Assembly: GCA_963758555.1 (NCBI GenBank)
Contig: CAVWVW010000003.1
Coordinates: 744,001-808,000, forward strand
DNA length: 64,000 nucleotides
Direction: 5' to 3'
From: CAIUMH01 sp963758555
GTDB lineage: Bacteria > Actinomycetota > Acidimicrobiia > Acidimicrobiales > RAAP-2
The notes under the pieces: generated by a model
Database searches by the model: none
What the model was told of the DNA's origin: nothing
Seen by the model: the letters and a program-made list of their open reading frames with translations, nothing else
Program-made: the position numbers and the translations under genes
In this document: positions 26,145-34,222 of the stretch, piece after piece
Layout of the letters: the number at the start of each line of letters is the position of its first letter
How positions within the stretch are numbered: position 1 is the first letter of the stretch

Positions 26145-26890
26145 TGGACCTGCTCGCGGCGATCGACCTGCGCGGCGGCGGTGCCGTCCGCCTGCTCAAG
26201 GGTGACTACGGGCAAGAGACGGGCTACGGCGACCCGCTCGAGCTGGCCGAGTCCTTCGTCGCCGGCGGGACGGACTGGCTGCACCTCGTTGATCTCGATG
26301 CGGCACGCGACGGCGGGCAGGCCAACCGCTCGATCATCAAGCAGATCGTCGAGCGGAGCCCGGTGCCCGTCGAGACAGGTGGAGGCGTGCGCACCTTGGC
26401 CGACGTCGAGGAGCTGCTTGGCCTCGGCGTCCAGCGAGTCATCATCGGGACGGCCGCGTTCGAAGACCCAGCCATGCTGGCGCACGCGACCAGCGCCCAC
26501 CCTGGCCACGTCGCCGTCGGCCTCGACTACCACCGTCGAGACGACGGGTCCTTGGAGGTGGCGCTCCGAGGCTGGCTGAAGGGCTCCGGCGTCAGCCTTC
26601 TCGATGCCGTCGACCAGGTCCTCGTCCATGACGTCTGTGCCCTCATCGTGACGGCCATCGATCGCGATGGCACCCTTGAGGGTCCCGACGTCGAGGGCCT
26701 GCTCGCGGTGCTCGAGACGAGCAGGGTGCCGGTGGTCGCCTCAGGAGGCGTCGGGAACGCCGACGATCTTCGGCACCTGGCGGGCGTGCGGGATCCGGTC
26801 ACGGAGCGCCCGGTGGCTGGCTGCGTGGTGGGGAAGGCCCTGGTCGAGGGTCGCCTCACCGTTGCCGAGGCGGTCGCGGCGTGCGCGTGA
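26144..26890 (+). CDS. hisA: phosphoribosylformimino-AICAR-P isomerase
   Basis: TIM-barrel isomerase of histidine synthesis. 248 residues from ATG 26144. The catalytic aspartates are expected in LLAAIDLRGGGAVRLLKGDYG and IVTAIDRDGTLEGPD. Phosphate loops are ETGGGVRTLADVE and VASGGVGNADDLRHL. In Mycobacterium and Streptomyces this gene is bifunctional (PriA) because trpF is missing. Here a separate trpF lies at 31603, so HisA need not serve tryptophan synthesis. It overlaps hisF by 10 bases. Confidence 0.93.
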   Translation: MDLLAAIDLRGGGAVRLLKGDYGQETGYGDPLELAESFVAGGTDWLHLVDLDAARDGGQANRSIIKQIVERSPVPVETGGGVRTLADVEELLGLGVQRVIIGTAAFEDPAMLAHATSAHPGHVAVGLDYHRRDDGSLEVALRGWLKGSGVSLLDAVDQVLVHDVCALIVTAIDRDGTLEGPDVEGLLAVLETSRVPVVASGGVGNADDLRHLAGVRDPVTERPVAGCVVGKALVEGRLTVAEAVAACA

Positions 26891-27639
26891 CGAGGATCAT
26901 CCCGTGCCTGGACGTGCATGACGGACGAGTGGTCAAAGGGGTCCAGTTCGTCGATCTCATCGACGCCGGCGATCCCGTGGAGCTGGCCGTCCGCTACGCC
27001 GAGGAGGGTGCGGACGAGATCTGCTTCCTTGACATCTCAGCCTCGTCCGACGGAAGGGACACCATGCTCGACGTGGTCGAGCGGACGGCCGATGAGATGT
27101 TCATCCCCTTGACTGTCGGCGGCGGCGTTCGCTCGGTGGACGACGCCCGTGCGCTGCTTCGAGCGGGAGCTGAGAAGGTGGGCGTCAACAGCGCAGCAGT
27201 AGCCAACCCGGCCCTCGTGCGCGAGCTGGCTGACGAGTTCGGGGCGCAGTGCGTGGTGGTCGCCATCGACGCACGCTGGAAGGACGATCACTACGAGGTG
27301 GTCACCCATGGGGGCCGTGTCCCAGCGGCGCTCGAGGCCGTGTCGTGGGCCCGAGAGGTCGCAGCGCTGGGGGCAGGGGAGATCCTGCTCACCTCCATGG
27401 ACCGAGACGGCACCCGCGACGGCTTTGAGCTTCACCTCACCCGTCTGGTGACGGACGCGGTCGGCATCCCGGTGATCGCCTCAGGAGGTGTGGGCACGCT
27501 CGAGCACCTGGTCGAGGGCGTGCTCGACGGGGGAGCGGATGCTGTCCTGGCTGCGTCGATCTTCCACCTGGGCGAATTCACGATCGGTCAGGCGAAGGCA
27601 CGCTTGACAGAGGCCGGTGTGACCGTTCGACCGGTCTGA
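26881..27639 (+). CDS. hisF: imidazole glycerol phosphate synthase, cyclase subunit
   Basis: TIM-barrel cyclase that combines with HisH to make IGP and AICAR. 252 residues from GTG 26881. RIIPCLDVHDGRVVKGVQF holds the first catalytic Asp and LLTSMDRDGTRDGFEL the second. LTVGGGVRSVDDARALL and IASGGVGTLEHLVEGV are the phosphate loops. The HisH-HisF pair is complete; the pathway genes hisG and hisE are not in the window. The his run is interrupted after this gene by a GroES-like gene with its own promoter. Confidence 0.96.
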   Translation: MRVTRIIPCLDVHDGRVVKGVQFVDLIDAGDPVELAVRYAEEGADEICFLDISASSDGRDTMLDVVERTADEMFIPLTVGGGVRSVDDARALLRAGAEKVGVNSAAVANPALVRELADEFGAQCVVVAIDARWKDDHYEVVTHGGRVPAALEAVSWAREVAALGAGEILLTSMDRDGTRDGFELHLTRLVTDAVGIPVIASGGVGTLEHLVEGVLDGGADAVLAASIFHLGEFTIGQAKARLTEAGVTVRPV

Positions 27640-27668
27640 GCACCGTCATCGTCGCCGGAGCGGTGCGG

Positions 27669-27674
27669 TACGGT
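27669..27674 (+). promoter_or_regulatory. leaderless -10 box of the GroES-like gene
   Basis: TACGGT ends six bases before GTG 27681. It lies inside the his cluster and selects GTG 27681 over the in-frame GTG 27663. Confidence 0.55.
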
Positions 27675-27680
27675 CATGCC

Positions 27681-28022
27681 GTGGCTGATTCCTTGAGCAC
27701 CGCTGGCGTCGATGGCCAGCCGATCACGGTCCTGTTCGATCGCGTCCTCGTCCAGCTCGGTGAAGCCGAGGGCGAGAGGCGATCACGCTCGGGGATCTTG
27801 ATCCCCGCCACCGCGCAGATGGCTCGCCGGCTCATGTGGGCTAAGGCGGTGGCGGTGGGCCCGCACGTCCGAGCGGTCAAGATCGGCGATCAGGTCCTCT
27901 TCAACCCCGAAGACCGCTTCGAGGTGGAGGTCGGTGGCGAGGAGTACGTCATCTTGCGCGAGCGAGACGTCCACGCGGTGGCGTCCGATCACGATGACGG
28001 CGGCACGGGGCTGTACCTGTGA
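27681..28022 (+). CDS. GroES-like (Cpn10 fold) protein
   Basis: 113 residues from GTG 27681. The core matches the Cpn10 barrel: ITVLFDRVLVQLGEAEGERRS, SGILIPATAQMARRLMWAKAV, AVGPHVRAVKIGDQVLFNPED, and EEYVILRERDVHAVAS. The middle departs from true GroES: the mobile-loop region reads ATAQMARR rather than a typical loop, and a short C-terminal tail is added. No groEL is nearby. It lies between hisF and hisI with its own -10 box and overlaps hisI by 4 bases. It may be a Cpn10 paralogue serving a particular partner; I cannot name one. Confidence 0.8.
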   Translation: MADSLSTAGVDGQPITVLFDRVLVQLGEAEGERRSRSGILIPATAQMARRLMWAKAVAVGPHVRAVKIGDQVLFNPEDRFEVEVGGEEYVILRERDVHAVASDHDDGGTGLYL

Positions 28023-28390
28023 GCGACGCCCTGGAGCACGACACCGAGCTGCTCGACCTCGTGCGCTTCGATCGAGACGGCCTCGTCGTGGCGATCGTCC
28101 AGGACGCGGAGCTGAACGACGTCCTGATGGTGGCGTACATGAACGACGAAGCGCTCCGCCGCACGCTCGAGACTGGTCGGACCTGGTTCTGGTCCCGAAG
28201 CCGCCAGGAGTACTGGCAGAAGGGCGAGACCTCAGGTGATCGACAGTTCGTCCGCTCGGTCCATCTCGACTGTGACGGGGATGCGTTGCTGGTCAAGGTC
28301 GACCAGCACGGCCGCGGCGCCTGTCACACCGGTGAGCGCTCATGCTTCTACCGAACGATGGCCACGGGGCCAGGTGACGGCTCTCACTGA
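28019..28390 (+). CDS. hisI: phosphoribosyl-AMP cyclohydrolase
   Basis: Zinc and magnesium hydrolase that opens the adenine ring of PR-AMP in histidine synthesis. 123 residues from GTG 28019, monofunctional (no HisE domain). VLMVAYMNDEALRRTLETG, WFWSRSRQEYWQKGETSG and SVHLDCDGDALLVKVDQHG are diagnostic, and zinc ligands include the cysteines of GACHTGERSCFY. The stop overlaps the trpE ATG (TGATG), coupling the last his gene to the trp genes. Confidence 0.96.
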   Translation: MSDALEHDTELLDLVRFDRDGLVVAIVQDAELNDVLMVAYMNDEALRRTLETGRTWFWSRSRQEYWQKGETSGDRQFVRSVHLDCDGDALLVKVDQHGRGACHTGERSCFYRTMATGPGDGSH

Positions 28391-29910
28391 TGTCGAGCTC
28401 GGTGCCTTCGGGCACCTATCCATCGCGCGCTGAGTTCGCCACGCTGGCGACGTCCCATCGGCTGATCCCTGTGACCAGGGAGCTGGTGGCGGACACGTTG
28501 ACGCCCGTGGGCGTCTTCTTGGCCGCCGTGGGTGAGCAGGAGGGCTTCTTGCTCGAGTCGGTGGAGGGAGGCGAGCGCTGGGGGCGCTACTCCTTCGTCG
28601 GCAGGGCGCCACTCGGGACCCTCGTCAAGGACGCCGACGGCGTCCGGGTCACCGGGGCCGCCGAGGGCCTTCCTGTGGACGACGGGATCCTCGAGGCGCT
28701 GCGTGAGCTGATCGCCCAGACCACGACGCCTGTGCTCGAGGGCCTGCCGCCCTTGCACAGCGGCGTCGTCGGGTATCTGGGCTACGACGTCGTCCGAGAG
28801 ATCGAGCGCCTCGAGCACGCGCCGAAGGACGATCTCGGGGTGCCTGATGCCTGCCTCTCGGTCATCGGTGAGCTGGTGGCCTTCGATCACTGGCGACAGC
28901 GCCTGACCTTGATCGTGAACGTCCTGGTGCCTGATGCCGCCAGCGAAGCGACGATCGATCGGCTCTACGCCGAGGCCCTCACGGCACTCGACGAGCTGGG
29001 GGCGGACGCCTGTCGACCGATCGCCCAGCGCCCCATCGTCGCACCGGGCGAGGGTGCTGACCGGAACCTGGCGGAGGCGATCTCGACTCTCACGCCCGAG
29101 CAGTACCAAGCCATGGTGGAGGTGGGCAAGGAGCACGTGAGGGCAGGCGACGTCTTCCAGGTCGTGCTCTCGCAGCGGTTCGACATCGCCGGCGAGGTCG
29201 ATGCCTTCAGCGTCTATCGCTCCCTTCGTCTGGGAAATCCCAGCCCCTACCTGTACTTCCTCCGCACCGAAGGCGTCGACGTCGTGGGCTCGTCGCCTGA
29301 GCCGATGGTGCGGCTGCGCGACGGGATCGTGACCTCGCGTCCGATCGCCGGGTCGCGCCCGCGCGGCGACACGGCCGCAGAGGACGATCGGCTGGCCGGA
29401 GAGCTGAGCGAGGATCCCAAAGAGGTCGCCGAGCACATCATGCTGGTGGACCTCGCCCGCAACGACGTGGGGCGCGTCGCTGCGTACGGCTCAGAGGTAG
29501 TCGAAGAGCTCATGACCGTCGAGCGCTACAGCCACGTCATGCACCTGACGAGCCAGGTGGCGGGCACGATCAGGCCCGGTCTCGGCGCCGTCGAGGTGCT
29601 GCGCGCCACGTTGCCGGCGGGCACCCTCTCAGGCGCCCCCAAGGTGAGGGCGATGGAGATCATCGACGATCTCGAGCCCACTCGCCGTGGTGTCTACGGC
29701 GGGGTGGTCGGCTACCTGGACTTCACGGGCAACCTTGACACCGCCATCGCCATCCGCACGATGATCGTCACCAAGGACGGCCGGGCGTCCGTCCAGACCG
29801 GGGCCGGCATCGTGGCTGACTCTGACCCGGCGAGCGAAGAGCGAGAGTGCCGGATCAAGGCGGCCGCGGTCTTGGCGGCAGTCGCTGCGTCCCGAGGCGC
29901 TGGGGCATGA
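28390..29910 (+). CDS. trpE: anthranilate synthase component I
   Basis: Makes anthranilate from chorismate with ammonia from TrpG, which is not in this window. 506 residues from ATG 28390. The N-terminal allosteric domain contains FLLESVEGGERWGRYSFVG, whose LLESVE region binds feedback tryptophan in the family. The chorismate domain shows FQVVLSQRF, PSPYLYFLR, TSRPIAGSRPRG, MLVDLARNDVGRV, PAGTLSGAPKVRAMEII and VQTGAGIVADSDP. No leader peptide or attenuator is possible, because it follows hisI without a gap. Confidence 0.96.
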   Translation: MSSSVPSGTYPSRAEFATLATSHRLIPVTRELVADTLTPVGVFLAAVGEQEGFLLESVEGGERWGRYSFVGRAPLGTLVKDADGVRVTGAAEGLPVDDGILEALRELIAQTTTPVLEGLPPLHSGVVGYLGYDVVREIERLEHAPKDDLGVPDACLSVIGELVAFDHWRQRLTLIVNVLVPDAASEATIDRLYAEALTALDELGADACRPIAQRPIVAPGEGADRNLAEAISTLTPEQYQAMVEVGKEHVRAGDVFQVVLSQRFDIAGEVDAFSVYRSLRLGNPSPYLYFLRTEGVDVVGSSPEPMVRLRDGIVTSRPIAGSRPRGDTAAEDDRLAGELSEDPKEVAEHIMLVDLARNDVGRVAAYGSEVVEELMTVERYSHVMHLTSQVAGTIRPGLGAVEVLRATLPAGTLSGAPKVRAMEIIDDLEPTRRGVYGGVVGYLDFTGNLDTAIAIRTMIVTKDGRASVQTGAGIVADSDPASEERECRIKAAAVLAAVAASRGAGA

Positions 29911-30761
29911 TCTCGCAGCGCCCTGGCCTGCTTCGATGGGGCGAGGCGCTCCAGGCGGCCACCTCCTCGGTGGTGCTCGGTCGCGTGGAGGTCGTCGAGG
30001 TCGCGGGCGACGAGGCAATCGGATTCCTCCAAGGACAGCTCGCCTCGGACGTCGAGGCGCTCAAGGAGCACGAGGCTGCGTGGTCACTGCTCTTGGAGCC
30101 TGATGGCAGCTTCGGGCACCTGGTCCGAGTCGCTCGAGAGGCCGAGAGCCGCTTCGTCATCGTCGGTGCGCTGGGCGATGCCGAGCACGTGCTGTCGAGG
30201 TTGCAGCGCTTCAAGCTCCGGGTCAAGGCCACGCTGGCGCTCGCCGACAGGTCGGTGGCCGTCGGCGCACCCGAGGCGGGGAGCATCGTGCTCTCGAAGC
30301 CAGAGCAGGCGATGACGGTGCACCTCCTGGCTGAGGACCAGAGCTCGGACGGTGCAGCGCGCGACGAGGTGGCGGTGCTCGAGGCCTGGTCCCTGGTCAA
30401 CCACGAGCTCGCCAGCGCCGACGTCCAAGCGGGGATGAACCCCTTCGAGCTCGGTGCGCGCGGCGTCGAGCTCGCCGTGTCTCAGACGAAGGGCTGCTAC
30501 ACGGGCCAAGAGCTCGTCGCTCGAGTCCTCGCTCGCGCGGGCAGCGCCCCGCACCGCCTCTGCGCGCTCACCGTGGAAGGGCCCCTTGAAGAAGCGGAGG
30601 TCCGCCTCGGTGGCCAGGAGATCGGCGTGCTGGTACGGGGTGTCTACGACCCCGAGGCCGATCGCTCCTGGGCGACGGCGCGCGTGATGCGCAAGGCGAC
30701 CCCCGAAGGGGAGGTCATCTGCTCGGTGGGTGACCTCGAGGGAGCGCTCTCGCCGCTCTGA
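29907..30761 (+). CDS. ygfZ: YgfZ/GcvT-domain iron-sulfur cluster maturation protein
   Basis: Folate-dependent protein of the YgfZ family that helps maintain certain Fe-S enzymes. I start at ATG 29907 (ATGA overlap with trpE), giving 284 residues. The GcvT-type fold opens with VVEVAGDEAIGFLQGQLASDV. The diagnostic motif is QTKGCYTGQELVARVL near residue 195. The C-terminal barrel is at residues 215-284. In mycobacteria the slot between trpE and trpC is held by a different small gene. Its presence in the trp operon may be only positional, since no trp step needs it. Confidence 0.9.
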   Translation: MISQRPGLLRWGEALQAATSSVVLGRVEVVEVAGDEAIGFLQGQLASDVEALKEHEAAWSLLLEPDGSFGHLVRVAREAESRFVIVGALGDAEHVLSRLQRFKLRVKATLALADRSVAVGAPEAGSIVLSKPEQAMTVHLLAEDQSSDGAARDEVAVLEAWSLVNHELASADVQAGMNPFELGARGVELAVSQTKGCYTGQELVARVLARAGSAPHRLCALTVEGPLEEAEVRLGGQEIGVLVRGVYDPEADRSWATARVMRKATPEGEVICSVGDLEGALSPL

Positions 30762-30790
30762 GGAGGTCTCAGATCTGGGAGACCCCCCGC

Positions 30791-30796
30791 TACGCT
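30791..30796 (+). promoter_or_regulatory. internal leaderless -10 box before trpC
   Basis: TACGCT ends six bases before GTG 30803. GAGGAG occupies the same spacer, so the gene could be translated from either a leaderless or a read-through transcript. Confidence 0.5.
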
Positions 30797-30802
30797 GAGG
30801 AG

Positions 30803-31606
30803 GTGGCCACGTACCTCGACGAGATCCTTGTGGCCCACCGCCACGCCGCTGAGCAGGACGAACGCGACCTCACGCGCTTGGAGGAGGCGGCGCGCTCGGC
30901 GCCGGCGCCACGGAGCCTCGCCCAGGCGCTGCGCGCCCCAGGGCTCAGCGTGATCGCCGAGATCAAGCGACGAAGCCCCTCGAAGGGACCGCTCGCCCTC
31001 GATCTCGATCCTGTGCACCTGGCGGCGAGCTACGAGGAGGCTGGTGCGGCCGCCCTCAGCGTCCTGACCGACCACGACTTCTTCGGTGGCTCGTTCGACG
31101 ACCTCGCCCGCGCCAGGGGAGCGACGTCGCTGCCCGTGCTCCGCAAGGACTTCACGGTCTCGCTTCGCGACGTCTTCGACGCACGAGCGCAGGGCGCCGA
31201 CGCCCTCCTGCTCATCGTGGCTGCCTTGGAAGACCAGGAGCTGGCCGAGTTCCATCGCGCCGCGCTCGATCTCGGCCTCGACGTCCTGGTCGAGGTCCAT
31301 GACGACCAGGAGCTCGAGAGGGCGCTTCGGGTCGGAGCCACCCTGGTGGGCGTCAACCAGCGCGATCTCAAGACCTTCGAGGTCGACAGCGATCGAGCAG
31401 CACGGATGATCGAGTCGTTCCCCCCCGAGGTCATCGCCGTGGCGGAGTCAGGGGTCTCGAGCGGTGCAGACGCCGCCAGGCTGGCCGCGGTGGGCTTCGA
31501 CGCCGTCTTGGTCGGTGAGCATCTCGTCACCGCCGCCGCGCTCGAGAGCACGTTGCGCTCGCTCGTGGGTCACGAGGTCGGCCGTCGGGGATCGGTCAGG
31601 CGATGA
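30803..31606 (+). CDS. trpC: indole-3-glycerol phosphate synthase
   Basis: TIM-barrel enzyme that closes the indole ring. 267 residues from GTG 30803, monofunctional. Motifs: VIAEIKRRSPSKGPLALD with the substrate lysine and serine, VLTDHDFFGGSFDDL, VLRKDFTVSLRDVFDA with the catalytic lysine, VGVNQRDLKTFEVD, and VAESGVSSGADAARL. It follows ygfZ after 41 bases with its own -10 box, then overlaps trpF by 4 bases. Confidence 0.96.
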   Translation: MATYLDEILVAHRHAAEQDERDLTRLEEAARSAPAPRSLAQALRAPGLSVIAEIKRRSPSKGPLALDLDPVHLAASYEEAGAAALSVLTDHDFFGGSFDDLARARGATSLPVLRKDFTVSLRDVFDARAQGADALLLIVAALEDQELAEFHRAALDLGLDVLVEVHDDQELERALRVGATLVGVNQRDLKTFEVDSDRAARMIESFPPEVIAVAESGVSSGADAARLAAVGFDAVLVGEHLVTAAALESTLRSLVGHEVGRRGSVRR

Positions 31607-32262
31607 CCTTCATCAAGTTCTGCGGCATCACCAATGAGGCAGACGCCCTCTTGGCGGTGGGCTTGGGCGTCGACGCCCTCGGTGTGATCTTCGCCCCCTC
31701 GCCTCGTCAGGTCTCCGTCGCTGCCGCGGGAGACATCGTGAGGAGGCTTCCCCCTGATGCGACGATCGTCGGGGTGTTCCGCGACGAGGCACCGGTGCGC
31801 GTGGTCGAGATCGCTGACCAGCTGGGCCTCCGGGCCGTGCAGCTCCACGGGCACGAGACCGCCGCTGAGGTGGCCTACGTGGCCGAGCGGGTCCAGACCG
31901 TGATCAAGGCCTATCCCGCCACCAGCCCCCAGATCTCGTCGTTCACCGAGACCGACGCTGACCTGCTCCTCATCGATGGTCCCAGCCCCGGCAGCGGTGA
32001 GGTCTTCGACTGGCGTCTGGCCGAAGGGGTTGCCGACCCCGATCGCCTCATCGTCTCTGGTGGCTTGAACGCGCAGAACGTCCACGTCGCCATCGAGCAC
32101 CTTCGACCCTTCGGCGTCGACGTCGCCAGCGGCATCGAGGTCGTCCCCGGCGTCAAAGACCCCCGGAAGATGCGGGCCTTCATCGACGCTGTCCGGGCCA
32201 TCCCCGCGGGCAAAGAGCCCGTGGACGTCGATGGCGACGGTCCCTTTGACTGGAGCCGTTGA
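31603..32262 (+). CDS. trpF: phosphoribosylanthranilate isomerase
   Basis: TIM-barrel isomerase of tryptophan synthesis. 219 residues from ATG 31603 (ATGA overlap with trpC). The catalytic cysteine lies in FIKFCGITNEADALLAVGLG, and the typical FAPSPRQVS and LRAVQLHGHE follow. The C-terminus has DWRLAEG and LIVSGGLNAQNVHVAI, plus GVDVASGIEVVPGVKDPRKM. A free-standing trpF is unlike mycobacteria and streptomycetes, where HisA/PriA does this step. The stop overlaps the trpB start (TGATG). Confidence 0.95.
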   Translation: MTFIKFCGITNEADALLAVGLGVDALGVIFAPSPRQVSVAAAGDIVRRLPPDATIVGVFRDEAPVRVVEIADQLGLRAVQLHGHETAAEVAYVAERVQTVIKAYPATSPQISSFTETDADLLLIDGPSPGSGEVFDWRLAEGVADPDRLIVSGGLNAQNVHVAIEHLRPFGVDVASGIEVVPGVKDPRKMRAFIDAVRAIPAGKEPVDVDGDGPFDWSR

Positions 32263-33440
32263 TGCCAAGCCAGATGGGAGACCCCGGCGCGACCGGTCGC
32301 TTCGGCACCTTCGGTGGCCGCTTCGTCCCTGAACCGCTCATGCCAGCGTGCGTCGAGCTGGAGGCGGCGTTTCGCGAGGCCTGGGCGGATGCGAGCTTCG
32401 TCGAGGAGTTCCACACGATCCTGAGGGATTTCGGTGGTCGACCGACGCCCATCACGCGCTGTCATCGGCTCTCTGAGGAGCTGGGCGTCGAGGTGCTGCT
32501 CAAACGCGAGGACCTGGCGCACACCGGGTCTCACAAGATCAACAACGTGGTGGGCCAGGCGCTCTTGACGCGTCGGATGGGCAAGTCTCGGATGATCGCC
32601 GAGACTGGCGCGGGACAGCACGGCGTCGCCTCCGCCACGGCGGCCGCGCTCTTGGGGCTCGAGTGCACCGTCTTCATGGGCGAGGTCGACACCCAGCGCC
32701 AAGAGCTCAACGTCTTTCGCATGGAGCTCCTGGGCGCCACGGTGGTCCCGGTCACCTCGGGCTCACGCACCCTCAAAGACGCCGTCAACGAGGCGATGCG
32801 AACCTGGGTCTCGGAGGTCGAGGACACGCACTACTGCCTCGGGTCGGTGATGGGACCCCATCCGTTCCCCTGGATGGTCCGCGAGTTCCAGCGCGTGATC
32901 GGCGACGAGGCGTCCTCGCAGCTCACGGACCAAGCGCTCGGCACGCCTGACTTCGTGGTGGCCTGCGTCGGCGGCGGCTCCAACGCCGCCGGTCTCTTCT
33001 CCGGCTTCGTCGACTCACCGGCGCGCCTGATCGGCGTGGAGGCAGCCGGAGGGGCCGCCGTCACCACGGGCTCTCCGGGGGTGCTGCACGGCATGATGTC
33101 CCAGCTCATCCAAGACGATCACGGTCAGATCCTCGAGGCACACTCGATCTCGGCGGGGCTGGACTATCCGGGGATCGGTCCAGAGCACGCCCACCTGGCT
33201 GCGATCGGTCGAGCTCGCTACGTCAGCGCCGGGGACGACGAGGTCCTCGATGCCCTTGAGCTGCTGGCCTCGCGTGAAGGGATCATCCCCGCACTCGAGA
33301 GCGCCCATGCGATCGCCTGGGTGGTCCGAGAGGCCGGAGGCGAGATCCCGCTCGGCTCGTCGGTGCTGATCAACCTCTCCGGACGAGGCGACAAGGACGT
33401 GGCCCAGGTGCGCGAGATCCTCCGCCCAGAGGGCTCCTAG
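32262..33440 (+). CDS. trpB: tryptophan synthase beta chain
   Basis: PLP enzyme, fold type II, joining indole and serine. I start at ATG 32262; TTG 32259 is the next possible codon upstream. 392 residues. GRFGTFGGRFVPEPLMPA opens the protein. The PLP lysine is in KREDLAHTGSHKINNVVGQ, the glycine-rich phosphate loop is ACVGGGSNAAGLFS, and AETGAGQHGVASATAAA is the substrate loop. It is a TrpB1-type protein next to trpA, so a channelling alpha2-beta2 complex is expected. Confidence 0.97.
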   Translation: MPSQMGDPGATGRFGTFGGRFVPEPLMPACVELEAAFREAWADASFVEEFHTILRDFGGRPTPITRCHRLSEELGVEVLLKREDLAHTGSHKINNVVGQALLTRRMGKSRMIAETGAGQHGVASATAAALLGLECTVFMGEVDTQRQELNVFRMELLGATVVPVTSGSRTLKDAVNEAMRTWVSEVEDTHYCLGSVMGPHPFPWMVREFQRVIGDEASSQLTDQALGTPDFVVACVGGGSNAAGLFSGFVDSPARLIGVEAAGGAAVTTGSPGVLHGMMSQLIQDDHGQILEAHSISAGLDYPGIGPEHAHLAAIGRARYVSAGDDEVLDALELLASREGIIPALESAHAIAWVVREAGGEIPLGSSVLINLSGRGDKDVAQVREILRPEGS

Positions 33441-33442
33441 CG

Positions 33443-34222
33443 ATGTCGGCACCACCACTGGGCCCCGCACTTGAGGCAGCTCGTCACGAGGGACGGACGG
33501 TGCTCATCCCCTACGTGATGGCGGGGCTTGACGACGAGTGGCTCGAGACCCTCGATGCCGTGATCGCCGCAGGCGCGGATGCGGTCGAGATCGGTCTCCC
33601 CTTCTCCGATCCGATCATCGATGGACCAGTCATCCAAGAGGCCGGTCGGCTCAGCCTGGCGCGGGGCACCACGGCCGAAGGCGTCCTCGGCCAGCTCGCC
33701 AAGCGGAGCTATGCCGTGCCGCTGGTGGCGATGACCTACTACAACGTGATCGGGCACCTCGGGCTCAACCGCTTCGCCGGGATGGCCCGTGAAGCGGGCG
33801 TCAGCGGCGCCATCATCGCTGATCTCAGCCTCGAAGAGCTCGACCCGTGGGAGCAGGTGGCCCTCGCCCACGAGATCGATCCGGTGCTCTTGGTGGCTCC
33901 GTCGACGCCCGCTGCTCGTGCCGACGCCATCGTGAAGCGGGCCAGGGGCTTCATCTACGCGGTGGCCACCATGGGGGTGACCGGTGAGCGAGCGAAGCTC
34001 TCTGCGGACCTCGACGGGCTGGTCGCCAAGATCCGCCACACCGACGGTCCGCCGGTGTGCGTGGGTGTCGGCGTCTCGACGCCGGAGCAGGCCGCGGCGG
34101 TCGGCAAGGTCGCCGACGGCGTGATCGTGGGCTCAGCCCTGATCAGGCGCCTGCTGGCTGGTGAAGGCCCCCAAGGCGCGGGCGACTTCGTCGCCTCGCT
34201 TCGAGGAGCTCTCTCGAGCTAG
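33443..34222 (+). CDS. trpA: tryptophan synthase alpha chain
   Basis: Cleaves indole-3-glycerol phosphate to indole. 259 residues from ATG 33443, two bases after the trpB stop. The catalytic Glu and Asp are in DAVEIGLPFSDPIIDGPVIQ, where the usual Ala-Asp-Gly-Pro reads Ile-Asp-Gly-Pro. MTYYNVIGHLGLNRF, IADLSLEE and IYAVATMGVTGER follow the family. It ends the trp run and converges on fabF with a 4-base overlap; no terminator hairpin is visible at the junction. Confidence 0.95.
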   Translation: MSAPPLGPALEAARHEGRTVLIPYVMAGLDDEWLETLDAVIAAGADAVEIGLPFSDPIIDGPVIQEAGRLSLARGTTAEGVLGQLAKRSYAVPLVAMTYYNVIGHLGLNRFAGMAREAGVSGAIIADLSLEELDPWEQVALAHEIDPVLLVAPSTPAARADAIVKRARGFIYAVATMGVTGERAKLSADLDGLVAKIRHTDGPPVCVGVGVSTPEQAAAVGKVADGVIVGSALIRRLLAGEGPQGAGDFVASLRGALSS

